Positions 1 to 7,880 of a stretch of 64,000 bases of DNA are shown here, in pieces (the first letter of the stretch is position 1; each line of letters starts with the position of its first letter). Origin of the DNA: Streptomyces fragilis (GTDB lineage Bacteria > Actinomycetota > Actinomycetes > Streptomycetales > Streptomycetaceae); NCBI RefSeq assembly GCF_003112515.1, contig NZ_BEVZ01000002.1:558001-622000 (forward strand), in the 5' to 3' direction. A program made the position numbers and the translations under genes. The notes beneath the pieces are model-generated. The model was not told the DNA's origin. It saw only the letters and a list, made by a program, of their open reading frames with translations, and did no database searches.

Positions 1-661
1 CCTGCACGGAGGTGACCCGGCCGAACAGCTCGTGCAGCACGTACTCCCAGTGCGGGAACATGTCGGAGACGATCCCGCCGCCGTCCTCGGCCCGATAGTT
101 CCAGCTCGGGCGCTGCGCCTGCTGCCAGTCACCCTCGAAGACCCAGTAGCCGAACTCCCCGCGCACCGACAGGATCTCGCCGAAGAAGCCGCCGTCGACC
201 AGTCGCTTCAGCTTGAGCAGGCCCGGCAGGAAGATCTTGTCCTGGACGACGCCGTGCTTGATGCCGGCGTCGCGCGCCAGCCGGGCCAGTTCCAGGGCTC
301 CGTCGAGCGAGGTGGCGGTGGGCTTCTCCACGTACAGGTGCTTGCCGGCGGCGACGGCCCGGCGGACGGCGTCGACGCGGGCGGAGGTGATCTGCGCGTC
401 GAAGTAGACGTCCACGGTGTCGTCGGCGAGGACGGCGTCGAGGTCGGTGGACCACTCGGTCAGGCCGTGCCGGTCGGCGATCTCCCGCAGCGCGTGCTCC
501 CGGCGGCCGACCAGGACGGGCTCGGGCCACAGCACCGTGCCGTCGCCGAGGGCGAGGCCGCCCTGCTCGCGCAGGGCGAGGATCGAGCGGACCAGGTGCT
601 GGCGGTATCCCATCCGCCCGGTGACGCCGTTCATCGCGATGCGCACCGTTCTGCGTGTCAT
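1..661 (-). CDS. Gfo/Idh/MocA-family NAD(P)-dependent oxidoreductase (3' end cut by window edge)
   Basis: About 220 N-terminal residues are visible and the C-terminus lies outside the window. The ATG at 661 has GGAGAG upstream. A dinucleotide-binding fold comes first (NGVTGRMGYRQH near residue 11), then the family motif VEKPT near residue 113, which carries the catalytic-region lysine, then the start of the alpha/beta C-terminal domain (SWNYRAEDGGGIVSDMFPHW). Members oxidise or isomerise sugars, inositols or sugar acids with NAD(P). It is divergent from the LacI regulator gene and shares its operator-bearing intergenic region, so it probably belongs to the same sugar regulon. The substrate cannot be read from the sequence. 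Confidence 0.9.
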   Translation of the reverse strand, partial: MTRRTVRIAMNGVTGRMGYRQHLVRSILALREQGGLALGDGTVLWPEPVLVGRREHALREIADRHGLTEWSTDLDAVLADDTVDVYFDAQITSARVDAVRRAVAAGKHLYVEKPTATSLDGALELARLARDAGIKHGVVQDKIFLPGLLKLKRLVDGGFFGEILSVRGEFGYWVFEGDWQQAQRPSWNYRAEDGGGIVSDMFPHWEYVLHELFGRVTSVQ

Positions 662-958
662 GTGCTCTCCTCCGTGTGGTGGGGCGGGCGGTCCACGGCA
701 CCGGGGCAGCGGGGCGCCGAGGCCCCGGGTGCCGGTACCCGACGGGCCAAGAGCCCCGAGGAACGGGGCCCCAGGTGGACGCAGGCCCGCCGGACCCGGG
801 CCCGGGTGGCCGGTGCACCGGGCCCGGGGGGCCGAGGGCCGGGTCACCGGGGCGGACCGACCGCCCTGTGCCGGACGCCCCGCGTCGGGCGTCCGCGCCG
901 GGCGCCCCGTACCGGGCCGGTGGAACGAGTGGAGCCGGTGACGGCACCACGGAAAGCG

Positions 959-984
959 CGCCGTAGAAAGCGCTTTCTACGGCG
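959..984. promoter_or_regulatory. Perfect 26-bp palindrome, LacI-family operator
   Basis: The sequence is a perfect inverted repeat centred at 971/972 with core GTAGAAAGCGCTTTCTAC. The central AGCGCT is typical of LacI/GalR-family operators. A possible -10 hexamer TACGCT (986-991) abuts it, so occupancy would block transcription of the LacI gene, and it also lies between the two divergent genes. A second site with the same core is at 9773-9786. The remainder of the roughly 500-bp gap (662-1162) shows only GC-rich sequence, with one extra half-site GGAAAGCGCG at 951-960. Confidence 0.8.
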
Positions 985-1162
985 ATACGCTAGCGACCGC
1001 GCGCACCCGCGTACAGAGTTCCGGGACTTCCTGGCTCGGATTGGTCGTCCCGCGCCGCGCCGGGGGCGGCCGGGATGGGACGATCGCCCCGGAGCCGGGC
1101 GGGGCGGCGCACCGGCCCGCTCCCCGTCGTCCACCACGACCCGCCGGCGCCTGGAGGGCCCC

Positions 1163-2242
1163 ATGTCAGTGACCCTGTCGGACGTGGCGAACCGCGCCAA
1201 GGTCTCGCCCGCCACGGTCTCCCGCGTACTCAACGGCAACTACCCCGTGGCCGCCGCGACCAGGGAACGCGTGCTGCGCGCCGTGGACGAGCTGGACTAC
1301 GTGCTCAACGGCCCGGCGAGCGCGCTGGCGGCCTCCACCTCGGACCTGGTCGGCATCCTCGTCAACGACATCGCCGACCCCTTCTTCGGCATCATGGCCT
1401 CGGCCGTCCAGGCCGAGATGGGATGCCAGGACGGCGACGGAACCGGCCGGGCGGGCGGCGAGAAACTCGCCGTCGTCTGCAACACCGGTGGCGCCCCGGA
1501 CCGCGAACTGACCTACCTGACCCTCCTGCAGCGTCAGCGCGCAGCGGCCGTCGTGCTCACCGGCGACACCGTCGACGACCCGGCCCACGCGGCGGCGGTC
1601 GCGGCGAAACTGGCGCGGCTCGCGGAGGCGGGGACGCGGGTCGTGCTGTGCGGCCGGCCGCCGCTGACCGCGCACCCGGACGCCGTACTCGCCGCGCTCC
1701 CCTTCGACAACCGGGGCGGCGGCCGGGCCCTCACCTCGCACCTGCTGGAGCTGGGTCACCGGAGCATCGGCCACGTCGCCGGTCCGGCCGAGCGCACCAC
1801 CACCCGCCACCGGCTGGAAGGGCACCGCGAGGCGCTGGCCGCCGCGGGCCTCGGCGGCGACCGGGCCGGTGGGGGGCTCACCGTGCACGGCCCGTACGAC
1901 CGGCGGAGCGGGTACGAGGGCGCGCGGGAACTGCTGCGGCGCGAGCCCGGCCTGACGGCGGTGGTGGCGGCCAACGACACGGTGGCCCTCGGCGTCTGCG
2001 CCGCCCTGCGCGAGGCGGGACTGCGCATCCCGCAGGACGTCTCGGTGGCCGGCTTCGACGACCTGCCGTTCAGCGCGGACGCCGTGCCCGCCCTGACGAC
2101 GGTGCGGCTGCCGCTGCAGGCGGCGGGCGCGCGAGCGGGGCGGCTGGCGCTGGGCACGGAGAAGCCGCCGCCCGGGAGGGTGGCCGAGATCGCCGCCGAA
2201 CTCGTCGTCCGCGACTCGACGGGGGCGCCGCGGACAGGGTGA
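1163..2242 (+). CDS. LacI/GalR-family transcriptional regulator
   Basis: The product is a 359-residue one-component repressor. Residues 3-25 form the LacI helix-turn-helix (TLSDVANRAKVSPATVSRVL), followed by the hinge helix (NGPASALAAS) and a periplasmic-binding-protein-like sugar sensor ending in VSVAGFDDLPFS and LTTVRLPL. Length is normal for the family. I chose the ATG at 1163 because the HTH starts immediately after it and upstream in-frame sequence is low-complexity. It very likely binds the palindrome at 959-984 (autoregulation plus the divergent oxidoreductase) and the near-identical core at 9773-9786 upstream of the ABC-importer/GH43 operon. Its ligand is therefore probably a sugar or sugar acid delivered by that importer. 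Confidence 0.93.
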   Translation: MSVTLSDVANRAKVSPATVSRVLNGNYPVAAATRERVLRAVDELDYVLNGPASALAASTSDLVGILVNDIADPFFGIMASAVQAEMGCQDGDGTGRAGGEKLAVVCNTGGAPDRELTYLTLLQRQRAAAVVLTGDTVDDPAHAAAVAAKLARLAEAGTRVVLCGRPPLTAHPDAVLAALPFDNRGGGRALTSHLLELGHRSIGHVAGPAERTTTRHRLEGHREALAAAGLGGDRAGGGLTVHGPYDRRSGYEGARELLRREPGLTAVVAANDTVALGVCAALREAGLRIPQDVSVAGFDDLPFSADAVPALTTVRLPLQAAGARAGRLALGTEKPPPGRVAEIAAELVVRDSTGAPRTG

Positions 2243-2245
2243 GAC

Positions 2246-2489
2246 GCTGCGGCGCGGACGGCGTGCGGCGCGGGTGTCGTGCGGCGCCGGCTGCGTGGGG
2301 CGCGGTCGTGCGACGCGGGCGGCGTGCGGTGCCGGTGGCGTGGGGCGCGGGTGGCGTGCGGCGCGTGTCGCGCGGGCCGTGTCGTGCGGCGCGGGCGGCG
2401 CCGGTCGGCCGTGCCGGTGGTGCGGCGCGCCGGTCGGCCGTGCCGGGGGCGCGGCGCCGGACGGCCGCGCCGGGTGGCTGCGGCGCCGG
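2246..2489. repeat. Degenerate G-rich tandem repeat between LacI gene and udh
   Basis: The spacer consists of imperfect 15-25 bp units built on GCGGCGCGGGCGGCGTGCG and GCCGGTCGGCCGTGCCGG. It has no credible start codon or ribosome-binding site and lies downstream of both the LacI gene (+) and uronate dehydrogenase (-). It is best regarded as a non-coding convergent spacer, possibly a terminator substitute. Confidence 0.5.
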
Positions 2490-3308
2490 TCAGTGCGGCC
2501 AGATCGGCGGGTCGGTGGTGAAGTGCCCGCCGAGCAGCGCCTGTTCGGGCTTGGAGCGGTCCAGCTCGCCCTGCTCGGCGATGAGCTTCGCCGCGAACGG
2601 CTCGGAGTCGTCCTGCGGCTCGTACCCGAGTGCCCGCGCCGAGGAGAGGTCCCACCACAGCCGGGTGTTGGCGGAGCTCCCGTAGACGACGGTGTGGCCG
2701 ACGTCCTCGGCGGTCAGCGCCGCGTGGAAGAGCCGCGCGGCGTCGGCCGGGCTCATCCAGATCGACAGCATCCGCACCGTCGTGGGCTCGGGGAAGCAGG
2801 ACCCGATGCGGACCGACACCGTCTCCAGGCCGTGCCGGTCCCAGTAGAGCTGCGCCAGGTCCTCGTCGAACGCCTTGGAGAGGCCGTAGAAGGTGTCGGG
2901 ACGGCGCGGGGTGTCCACCGGGATCAGCGGCCCACCCGGTCCCGGGGCCGGGGTGTAGCCCACGGCGTGGTTGCTGGAGGCGAGGACGACGCGCCCCACG
3001 CCCTCCTCGCGGACCGCCTCGTAGAGGTGGTAGGTGCCCTCGATGTTGGCGCGCAGGATCTTCTCGAAGGACGACTCCAGGGAGATGCCCGCGAGGTGGA
3101 GGACGGCGTCCACGCCGCGCACCGCCTCGCGCAGCGCCGCCCGGTCGGCCAGGTCCGCGGTGACGACCTCCTCGGTGTCCCGCACCTCCTCGACGGGCAT
3201 GACGTCGAACAGCCGCAGGCGGTACCCGTAGGAGGGGAGCAGCTTCCGCAGGTGGGTGCCGAGTCCGCCCGCGGCGCCGGTGAGCAGGAGGGTGCGGGGA
3301 GCGGGCAT
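2490..3308 (-). CDS. udh: Uronate dehydrogenase (NAD-dependent, SDR/epimerase fold)
   Basis: The 272-residue protein oxidises D-galacturonate or D-glucuronate at C1 to the aldaro-lactone, the first step of oxidative uronate catabolism. It has the Rossmann motif GAAGGLG (11-17), LAGIS near 73-77, the uronate-dehydrogenase-like SSNHAVGY (111-118) and the catalytic pair Y141xxxK145 in YGLSK. Length matches characterised uronate dehydrogenases (about 265). The ATG at 3308 was chosen for its GAGGAGAAC ribosome-binding site, and upstream residues are not domain-like. It is divergent from kdgD, whose enzyme acts later in the same pathway. A generic NAD-dependent epimerase is the alternative, but the SSNHAVGY motif and the neighbour favour udh. 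Confidence 0.85.
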   Translation of the reverse strand: MPAPRTLLLTGAAGGLGTHLRKLLPSYGYRLRLFDVMPVEEVRDTEEVVTADLADRAALREAVRGVDAVLHLAGISLESSFEKILRANIEGTYHLYEAVREEGVGRVVLASSNHAVGYTPAPGPGGPLIPVDTPRRPDTFYGLSKAFDEDLAQLYWDRHGLETVSVRIGSCFPEPTTVRMLSIWMSPADAARLFHAALTAEDVGHTVVYGSSANTRLWWDLSSARALGYEPQDDSEPFAAKLIAEQGELDRSKPEQALLGGHFTTDPPIWPH

Positions 3309-3422
3309 GGCGTTCTCCTCAAGTCTGGGGGCGGGACCGGATCCGCATCCGTGGACGGCGTTCAGGGTCGTGCGCACGCTAAGGAGGTGTCCGACGCGGC
3401 GTCAAGTGTGTGTTTACGCGTC

Positions 3423-3451
3423 TTGACCGGGATTGGCGGCTGCCCTAGCGT
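3423..3451 (+). promoter_or_regulatory. Predicted vegetative promoter of the kdgD operon
   Basis: TTGACC (3423-3428) and TAGCGT (3446-3451) are separated by 17 nt, close to the HrdB consensus, and lie about 107 nt before the kdgD GTG. The hexamers GTTTAC (3412-3417) and GTAAAC (3469-3474) flank the promoter as an inverted repeat, and a GTTCAGA half-site begins near 3459. A repressor could bridge these sites. Confidence 0.55.
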
Positions 3452-3557
3452 GACCAGCGTTCAGAGATGTAAACGTCAGTCAGATTCATGTACACCGCCG
3501 CACGTACGCGCTTCACCTGCACGCCGGCGCGTCGCCGTCCGTAGTCCAGGGAGTCCC

Positions 3558-4505
3558 GTGACCACCACCCCACCTCCGCTCAGCGCCCGGCTCGACGGCG
3601 TGCTGTTCTTCCCCGTCACCGCGTACGGGTCCGACGGGTCCGTCGACACCGACGCGTTCCGCGCGCACGTGCGCGACGGCATCGACGCCGGTGCCGCGGC
3701 CGTCTTCGCGTGCTGCGGCACCGGCGAGTTCCACGCCCTCACGCTCGAGGAGTTCCGGCGCTGCGTCGCCGCGGCGGTCGCCGAGGCCGCGGGGCGGGTG
3801 CCGGTCTTCGCGGGCGCCGGTTACGGCACCGCACTGGCGGTCCAGTACGCCCGCGCCGCCGAGGAGGCGGGCGCCGACGGGCTGCTGGCCATGCCCCCGT
3901 ACCTGGTCGTCGCCGATCAGGAGGGGCTGCTGGCGCACTACACCGCCCTCGCGGACGCCACCGGACTCGACGTCGTCGTCTACCAGCGCGACAACGCCGT
4001 GTTCGCCCCCGGCACGGTGGCCCGGCTGGCCCGCCACCCGCGGATCGTCGGCCTGAAGGACGGCCTCGGCGACCTCGACCTCGTGCAGCGGATCGTCAGC
4101 GCCGTGCGCACCGAACTGCCCGGCACGGACTTCCTCTACTTCAACGGACTCCCCACGGCCGAGCTCACCGCGCTCGCCTACCGGGGCGTCGGCGTCACGC
4201 TCTACTCCTCCGCGGCCTTCTGCTTCGCCCCGGAGGTCGCCGTCGCCTTCCACCGGGCGCTCGCCACCGGCGACGACGCGACCGCCGACCGCCTCGTCGA
4301 CGGCTTCTACCGCCCCCTGGTCGAACTGCGCTCCCGGGGACGCGGCTACGCGGTCTCGCTGGTCAAGGCGGGCGTGCGGCTGCGCGGCGGGAAGGTCGGC
4401 GAGGTGCGTCCGCCGCTGAGCGAACCGGCTGCCGCGCACATCGAGGAGCTCGGCCGCATCATCGAGCGCGGGTACGCGCTGCTGGGCGAAGGGGGCGCGG
4501 CGTGA
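3558..4505 (+). CDS. kdgD: 5-dehydro-4-deoxyglucarate dehydratase (KdgD)
   Basis: This 315-residue DHDPS/NAL-superfamily enzyme should decarboxylate and dehydrate 5-keto-4-deoxyglucarate to alpha-ketoglutaric semialdehyde. Family marks are FFPVTAY (17-23), ACCGTGEF (51-58), YQRDNA with the proton-relay tyrosine Y142, and the Schiff-base lysine K167 in GLKDGLGD. Translation starts at the GTG at 3558 after CCAGGGAG. It is the first gene of an operon whose second gene overlaps its stop by four bases. The upstream divergent uronate dehydrogenase and the downstream semialdehyde dehydrogenase (20868) supply the preceding and following steps. No aldarate dehydratase is visible in the window and it must lie elsewhere. 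Confidence 0.9.
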   Translation: MTTTPPPLSARLDGVLFFPVTAYGSDGSVDTDAFRAHVRDGIDAGAAAVFACCGTGEFHALTLEEFRRCVAAAVAEAAGRVPVFAGAGYGTALAVQYARAAEEAGADGLLAMPPYLVVADQEGLLAHYTALADATGLDVVVYQRDNAVFAPGTVARLARHPRIVGLKDGLGDLDLVQRIVSAVRTELPGTDFLYFNGLPTAELTALAYRGVGVTLYSSAAFCFAPEVAVAFHRALATGDDATADRLVDGFYRPLVELRSRGRGYAVSLVKAGVRLRGGKVGEVRPPLSEPAAAHIEELGRIIERGYALLGEGGAA

Positions 4506-5692
4506 GGGCCTCCGCCTTCCTGTACCCCTGGGACGTCGTCGGCGACAAGGAGGCCGCCGCCCGCACCGCCGCCCTCGGCGTGCGGCAGGTGACCCTCGCC
4601 TCCGCCTACCACTCCACGCGCGCGGTGACGCCCCGGCACCCCGTCCACCGGATCGTCACCGCGGAGCACGCCGCCGTGCTCTACCCGCCCGACGCCGGAC
4701 GCTGGGAGGGCCGCGCACTGCGGCCCCACCCCGCGGGCGACTGGGCGCCGGCCGGTGAGGACCCCTTCGGGCAGGCCGCCGAGACGCTCGCCGGCGCGGG
4801 CCTCGAGGTGCACAGCTGGGTGGTGCTCGCCCACAACTCCCGCCTGGGCGCCGAGCATCCGGACACCTGCGTGGTCAACGCCTACGGCGACCGCTACCCG
4901 TGGGCGCCGTGCATCGCCCGTCCCGCGGTGCGGGAGTACCTCACCGCGCTCGCCGCCGAGGCGGCCGTCCGCCCCGGTGCGGCGGGCACCGAGCTGGAGT
5001 CCTGCGGCTGGTACGGCTTCGCGCACCTGCACGCCCACGACAAGGTCGGCGGGGTGGTGCTGGGCGACGCGACCCAGTACCTGATGTCGCTGTGCTTCTG
5101 CGCCGACTGCCGTGACGGGTACGCCGGCCAGGGGTGGGACGCCCGTGAGCTGGCCGCGCACGTGCGGCGCGCGCTGGAACCCGTGTGGGCGGTGGGCGGT
5201 TCGGAGGCCACCGGGTGGGCGGCCGTGGAGCGGCTGCTCGGCTCCGGCCCGGCCGCGGCGACCCTCGCCTGGCGGGTCCAGGCCGCGCGCGCACTGCAGG
5301 AAGCCACCGTCCGGGCCGTCCGGGCCGCCGCGCCGCCCGGCTTCCGGGTCCTGCTGCACGCCGACCCGGCGCCGTACCGCTGCGGGGCCAACGCGGGGGT
5401 CGACGCGGGGCACGTGCTGGGCCTCGCGGACGGTGTCGTCCTGCCGTGCACCGGGGGCGCCGCGGCCCGCGAAGCGGTCCTCGGCCCCTTCGCCCCCCAC
5501 CGGCGTGAGGGCGCCGTGCTGGCGGCCAACCTCACGGTGGTCTCCGGCATGGGCGGCAGCCCGGGCACCCTCGCCGCGGACGCCGCCCACGCCGCCTCAC
5601 TGGGCGCCACGGAACTGCGGCTCTACCACGCGGGTCTCGCCTCCGACACGGACCTGCGCGCCGTCACGGAACAGCTCGCCGAACTCGGCTGA
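4502..5692 (+). CDS. Uncharacterised protein translationally coupled to kdgD
   Basis: I cannot name a function. The 396-residue soluble protein has no signal peptide or membrane segment. Its GTG start overlaps the kdgD stop (GTGA), so the two are made together. Visible features are LYPWDVVGDK near the N-terminus, LHAHDK, then YLMSLCFCADCRDGYAGQG. The paired CFCxxC cluster resembles the cysteine pattern of some TIM-barrel glycoside-hydrolase-like proteins. Alternating hydrophobic strands (VTLAS, VHSWVVLAH, FRVLLHADP, VVLPC, LRLYHAG) are consistent with a (beta/alpha)8 barrel. Position suggests a role in uronate or aldarate metabolism such as an accessory hydrolase or isomerase, but that is inference only. 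Confidence 0.88.
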   Translation: MRASAFLYPWDVVGDKEAAARTAALGVRQVTLASAYHSTRAVTPRHPVHRIVTAEHAAVLYPPDAGRWEGRALRPHPAGDWAPAGEDPFGQAAETLAGAGLEVHSWVVLAHNSRLGAEHPDTCVVNAYGDRYPWAPCIARPAVREYLTALAAEAAVRPGAAGTELESCGWYGFAHLHAHDKVGGVVLGDATQYLMSLCFCADCRDGYAGQGWDARELAAHVRRALEPVWAVGGSEATGWAAVERLLGSGPAAATLAWRVQAARALQEATVRAVRAAAPPGFRVLLHADPAPYRCGANAGVDAGHVLGLADGVVLPCTGGAAAREAVLGPFAPHRREGAVLAANLTVVSGMGGSPGTLAADAAHAASLGATELRLYHAGLASDTDLRAVTEQLAELG

Positions 5693-5715
5693 CCGCCCCC
5701 GCGCACGTCGCCGGG

Positions 5716-5758
5716 GCCAGGGCTCCGGGGGCCGGTCCGCCGCCCCCGGAGCCCTGGC
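5716..5758. terminator. Strong hairpin terminator after the kdgD operon
   Basis: A perfect 17-bp stem (left arm GCCAGGGCTCCGGGGGC at 5716-5732, right arm 5742-5758) encloses a 9-nt loop. It begins 24 nt after the operon stop and lies just beyond the 3' end of the convergent small gene at 5783-6088, so it probably serves both. Confidence 0.75.
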
Positions 5759-5782
5759 GCCCGTCGGCTCCCTCGCCGTCGG

Positions 5783-6088
5783 TCACCGGCCGCCGGCGAC
5801 GTGGGCACGGACCGCGTCGCGGCAGTTCTCGCCCCCGACCCCGGGCCGCGGGAAGAGCAGGACGCCGCCCTCCCGGCCCTCCCGCCCGGCCTCGGCCGGC
5901 TGCCTCCCGGCCTCCGCGACGTACGCGGCGCACTCGGCGCCGGGAGGTCCCCCGGGCTCCCGCGAGGCGGGCGCCGGGGCAGGTGCCGGGGAGGCCTCGA
6001 GCACGAGGGTGGCGACGAGACTCGCCCCGCACAACACCGCCCACACGGCGACCAGTACGCGTGGGTCCTTCCATGCCGACTGCTGCAT
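5783..6088 (-). CDS. Small membrane-anchored or secreted protein
   Basis: The 101-residue protein of unknown function has one hydrophobic segment at about residues 11-30 (VLVAVWAVLCGASLVATLVL), followed by a Pro/Ala-rich linker and a short extracytoplasmic domain with two cysteines (ECAAYV and ENCRDAV) that could form a disulfide. Codon use matches neighbouring genes. It faces the kdgD operon across a shared terminator and is divergent from the GntR regulator. No family was recognised, and its role in sugar metabolism, if any, is unknown. Confidence 0.6.
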   Translation of the reverse strand: MQQSAWKDPRVLVAVWAVLCGASLVATLVLEASPAPAPAPASREPGGPPGAECAAYVAEAGRQPAEAGREGREGGVLLFPRPGVGGENCRDAVRAHVAGGR

Positions 6089-6158
6089 CCCGGCATCCTA
6101 CGGGCACCCCGCGCCGCACAACTTCCCCCGGAAACAAGGGATTTCCTCGTCGGAAGCG

Positions 6159-6187
6159 TTGACGAAACACCGCCACGGCCCTAGCTT
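6159..6187 (+). promoter_or_regulatory. Predicted promoter of the GntR-dapA-ilvD operon
   Basis: TTGACG (6159-6164), a 17-nt spacer and TAGCTT (6182-6187) give a good HrdB-type promoter. The predicted start point near 6194 lies immediately upstream of the repeated operator motif at 6205-6239. Confidence 0.6.
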
Positions 6188-6204
6188 CGTCGCGTCGTAC
6201 TTCG

Positions 6205-6239
6205 TACGTCATATATGAGACGCGATACGTCGGATATGA
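6205..6239 (+). promoter_or_regulatory. Tandem operator, two 14-bp direct repeats
   Basis: TACGTCATATATGA (6205-6218) is repeated as TACGTCGGATATGA (6226-6239) with 21-bp spacing, two helical turns. The first copy contains the perfect palindrome TCATATATGA. The sites sit between the predicted transcription start and the GntR start codon, as expected for autorepression by an FCD-type GntR dimer. Confidence 0.55.
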
Positions 6240-6249
6240 AAGAGACCCC

Positions 6250-6900
6250 ATGGCCTTCGCCGCCCCCGCTCCCATCCCCTCGCGCACCCAGTACGTGCTG
6301 GACGCGATCAAGCACGGCATCCTGACCGGACAGCTCGTGCCCGGTCAGGCGCTGGTGGAGACCGAGCTCGCCGCGCGGTTCGGGGTGTCCAAGACACCGG
6401 TGCGCGAGGCGCTGAAGACGCTGGCGGGCACCGGGCTCGTGGTGATGAGCCAGTACAAGGGCGTCACCGTGCGCGAGGTGGACGCGGCCATGGCCCACCA
6501 GGTGTACGACGTCCGCCTGCTGCTCGAGCCGGAGGCGCTGCGGCGCACCATCGCCCGCCAGGCTTCCCTGGACGTCGCGGCGGACGCGCTGGTGCGGGCC
6601 GACGAGGCCGAGGACAACGCCGAACGCAGCCTCGCCAACCGGGAGTTCCACCGCGCCCTGTACGTGCCGTGCGGCAACCCGCTGCTCTCCCGGATGCTCG
6701 ACGAGGTCCGCGACCAGGCCGCGCTCGTCTCCGCGGTGGTGTGGGGCGCCATCCCCTCCTGGGAGCGGGAGGCCACCGAGCACCGGGAGATCCTGCGGCT
6801 GGCCCGGGCCGGCGACGCGGACGGGGCGGCCCGCGCCCTGCACGACCACATCGCCTCGTTCGTCCATCGGGCGTTCCCCGCGCAGGAGGACGCCGTGTGA
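6250..6900 (+). CDS. GntR-family regulator, FadR subfamily with FCD ligand domain
   Basis: The 216-residue protein has an N-terminal winged helix at residues 10-75 (DAIKHGILTGQLVPGQALVE, then ELAARFGVSKTPVREALKTL), followed by the all-helical FCD domain. The usual metal/ligand positions are recognisable (VRLLLEPEAL, NREFHRALY, EHREILRLARAGD, HDHIASF). FCD regulators typically sense carboxylic acids such as sugar acids. The ATG at 6250 is preceded by GAAAGAGACC. It leads an apparent operon with the DapA-family lyase and the IlvD/Edd dehydratase, and the repeated sites at 6205-6239 suggest autoregulation. The likely inducer is the sugar acid dehydrated by the operon's enzymes. Confidence 0.92.
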   Translation: MAFAAPAPIPSRTQYVLDAIKHGILTGQLVPGQALVETELAARFGVSKTPVREALKTLAGTGLVVMSQYKGVTVREVDAAMAHQVYDVRLLLEPEALRRTIARQASLDVAADALVRADEAEDNAERSLANREFHRALYVPCGNPLLSRMLDEVRDQAALVSAVVWGAIPSWEREATEHREILRLARAGDADGAARALHDHIASFVHRAFPAQEDAV

Positions 6901-6968
6901 GAGCGACCGGCCGGACCGAGCAGGTGCAGGTGCAGGGACATCGTCACGGAGATGAAAGGGCGGCCTCG

Positions 6969-7880
6969 ATGGCGCACGCGGACCACACTCCTCTCAGGGC
7001 AGCACTGGCCGACGTCGTCGCGATCCCCGCGACGCCGTTCGACGCCGACGGCGGTCTGGACCTCGCCGCGCACCGGGTGCTGCTGCGCCGCCTGCTGGAC
7101 GCGGGCGTGCGCACCCTCACCCCGAACGGCAACACCGGGGAGTTCTACACGCTGACCCCCCAGGAGCGGCGCACCGTCACCGAGGTGACGATCGAGGAGG
7201 CGGGGGACCGGGCGACGATCGTCGTCGGCGTCGGCCACGACGTGCCGGCAGCCGTGGCCGCCGCCGTCCACGCCCGCGGGGCGGGCGCCCGGATGGTCAT
7301 GGTCCACCAGCCCGTCCACCCCTACGTCTCCCGCGACGGCTGGATCGCCTACCACCGCGCCGTCGCCGATGCCGTGCCGGAACTGGGCGTGGTGCCCTAC
7401 ATCCGCAACCCGCACCTGGACGGCGGGGCCCTCGCCGAACTGGGCGAGCGCTGCCCCAACGTGGTCGGCGTGAAGTACGCGGTGCCGGACGCCGCCCACT
7501 TCGCCGCCTTCGCCCGCGACGCGGGCCTGGAGCGCTTCGTGTGGGTCGCGGGCCTCGCCGAGCTGTACGCCCCGGCCTACTGGGCGGGCGGCGCCACCGG
7601 ATTCACCTCGGGGCTGGTCAACGTCGCCCCGACGCTGTCCCTCGCGATGCTGGAGGCGCTGCGCGGCGGCGACCTGCCGGCCGCCATGGAGGTGTGGGAG
7701 CGGGTCCGGCCGTTCGAGGAACTGCGCGCGGACCGGCAGTCCGCGGACAACGTGAGCGTGGTCAAGGAGGCCCTCGCCGCGCTGGGCCTGTGCCGGCGCG
7801 ACGTCCGCCCGCCGAGCCACGAGATCACCGAGGAACGCCGCGCCGCGGTCGCCGCCCTGCTGAAGGGGTGGGGGATATGA
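6969..7880 (+). CDS. DapA-superfamily lyase, probable 2-keto-3-deoxy sugar-acid dehydratase/aldolase
   Basis: This 303-residue member of the DHDPS/N-acetylneuraminate-lyase superfamily has AIPATPFDADGG (18-29), PNGNTGEF (52-59), the conserved tyrosine Y144 in VVPYIRNP and the Schiff-base lysine K169 in GVKYAV. The start at 6969 has GAAAGGG upstream. The stop overlaps the ilvD-type start (ATGA), so the two enzymes are coupled. An IlvD/Edd product is a 2-keto-3-deoxy acid, exactly the substrate class of this family. Conversion of 2-keto-3-deoxypentonate to alpha-ketoglutaric semialdehyde, as in bacterial L-arabinose oxidation, is the best inference, and a retro-aldolase is the alternative. Confidence 0.85.
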   Translation: MAHADHTPLRAALADVVAIPATPFDADGGLDLAAHRVLLRRLLDAGVRTLTPNGNTGEFYTLTPQERRTVTEVTIEEAGDRATIVVGVGHDVPAAVAAAVHARGAGARMVMVHQPVHPYVSRDGWIAYHRAVADAVPELGVVPYIRNPHLDGGALAELGERCPNVVGVKYAVPDAAHFAAFARDAGLERFVWVAGLAELYAPAYWAGGATGFTSGLVNVAPTLSLAMLEALRGGDLPAAMEVWERVRPFEELRADRQSADNVSVVKEALAALGLCRRDVRPPSHEITEERRAAVAALLKGWGI

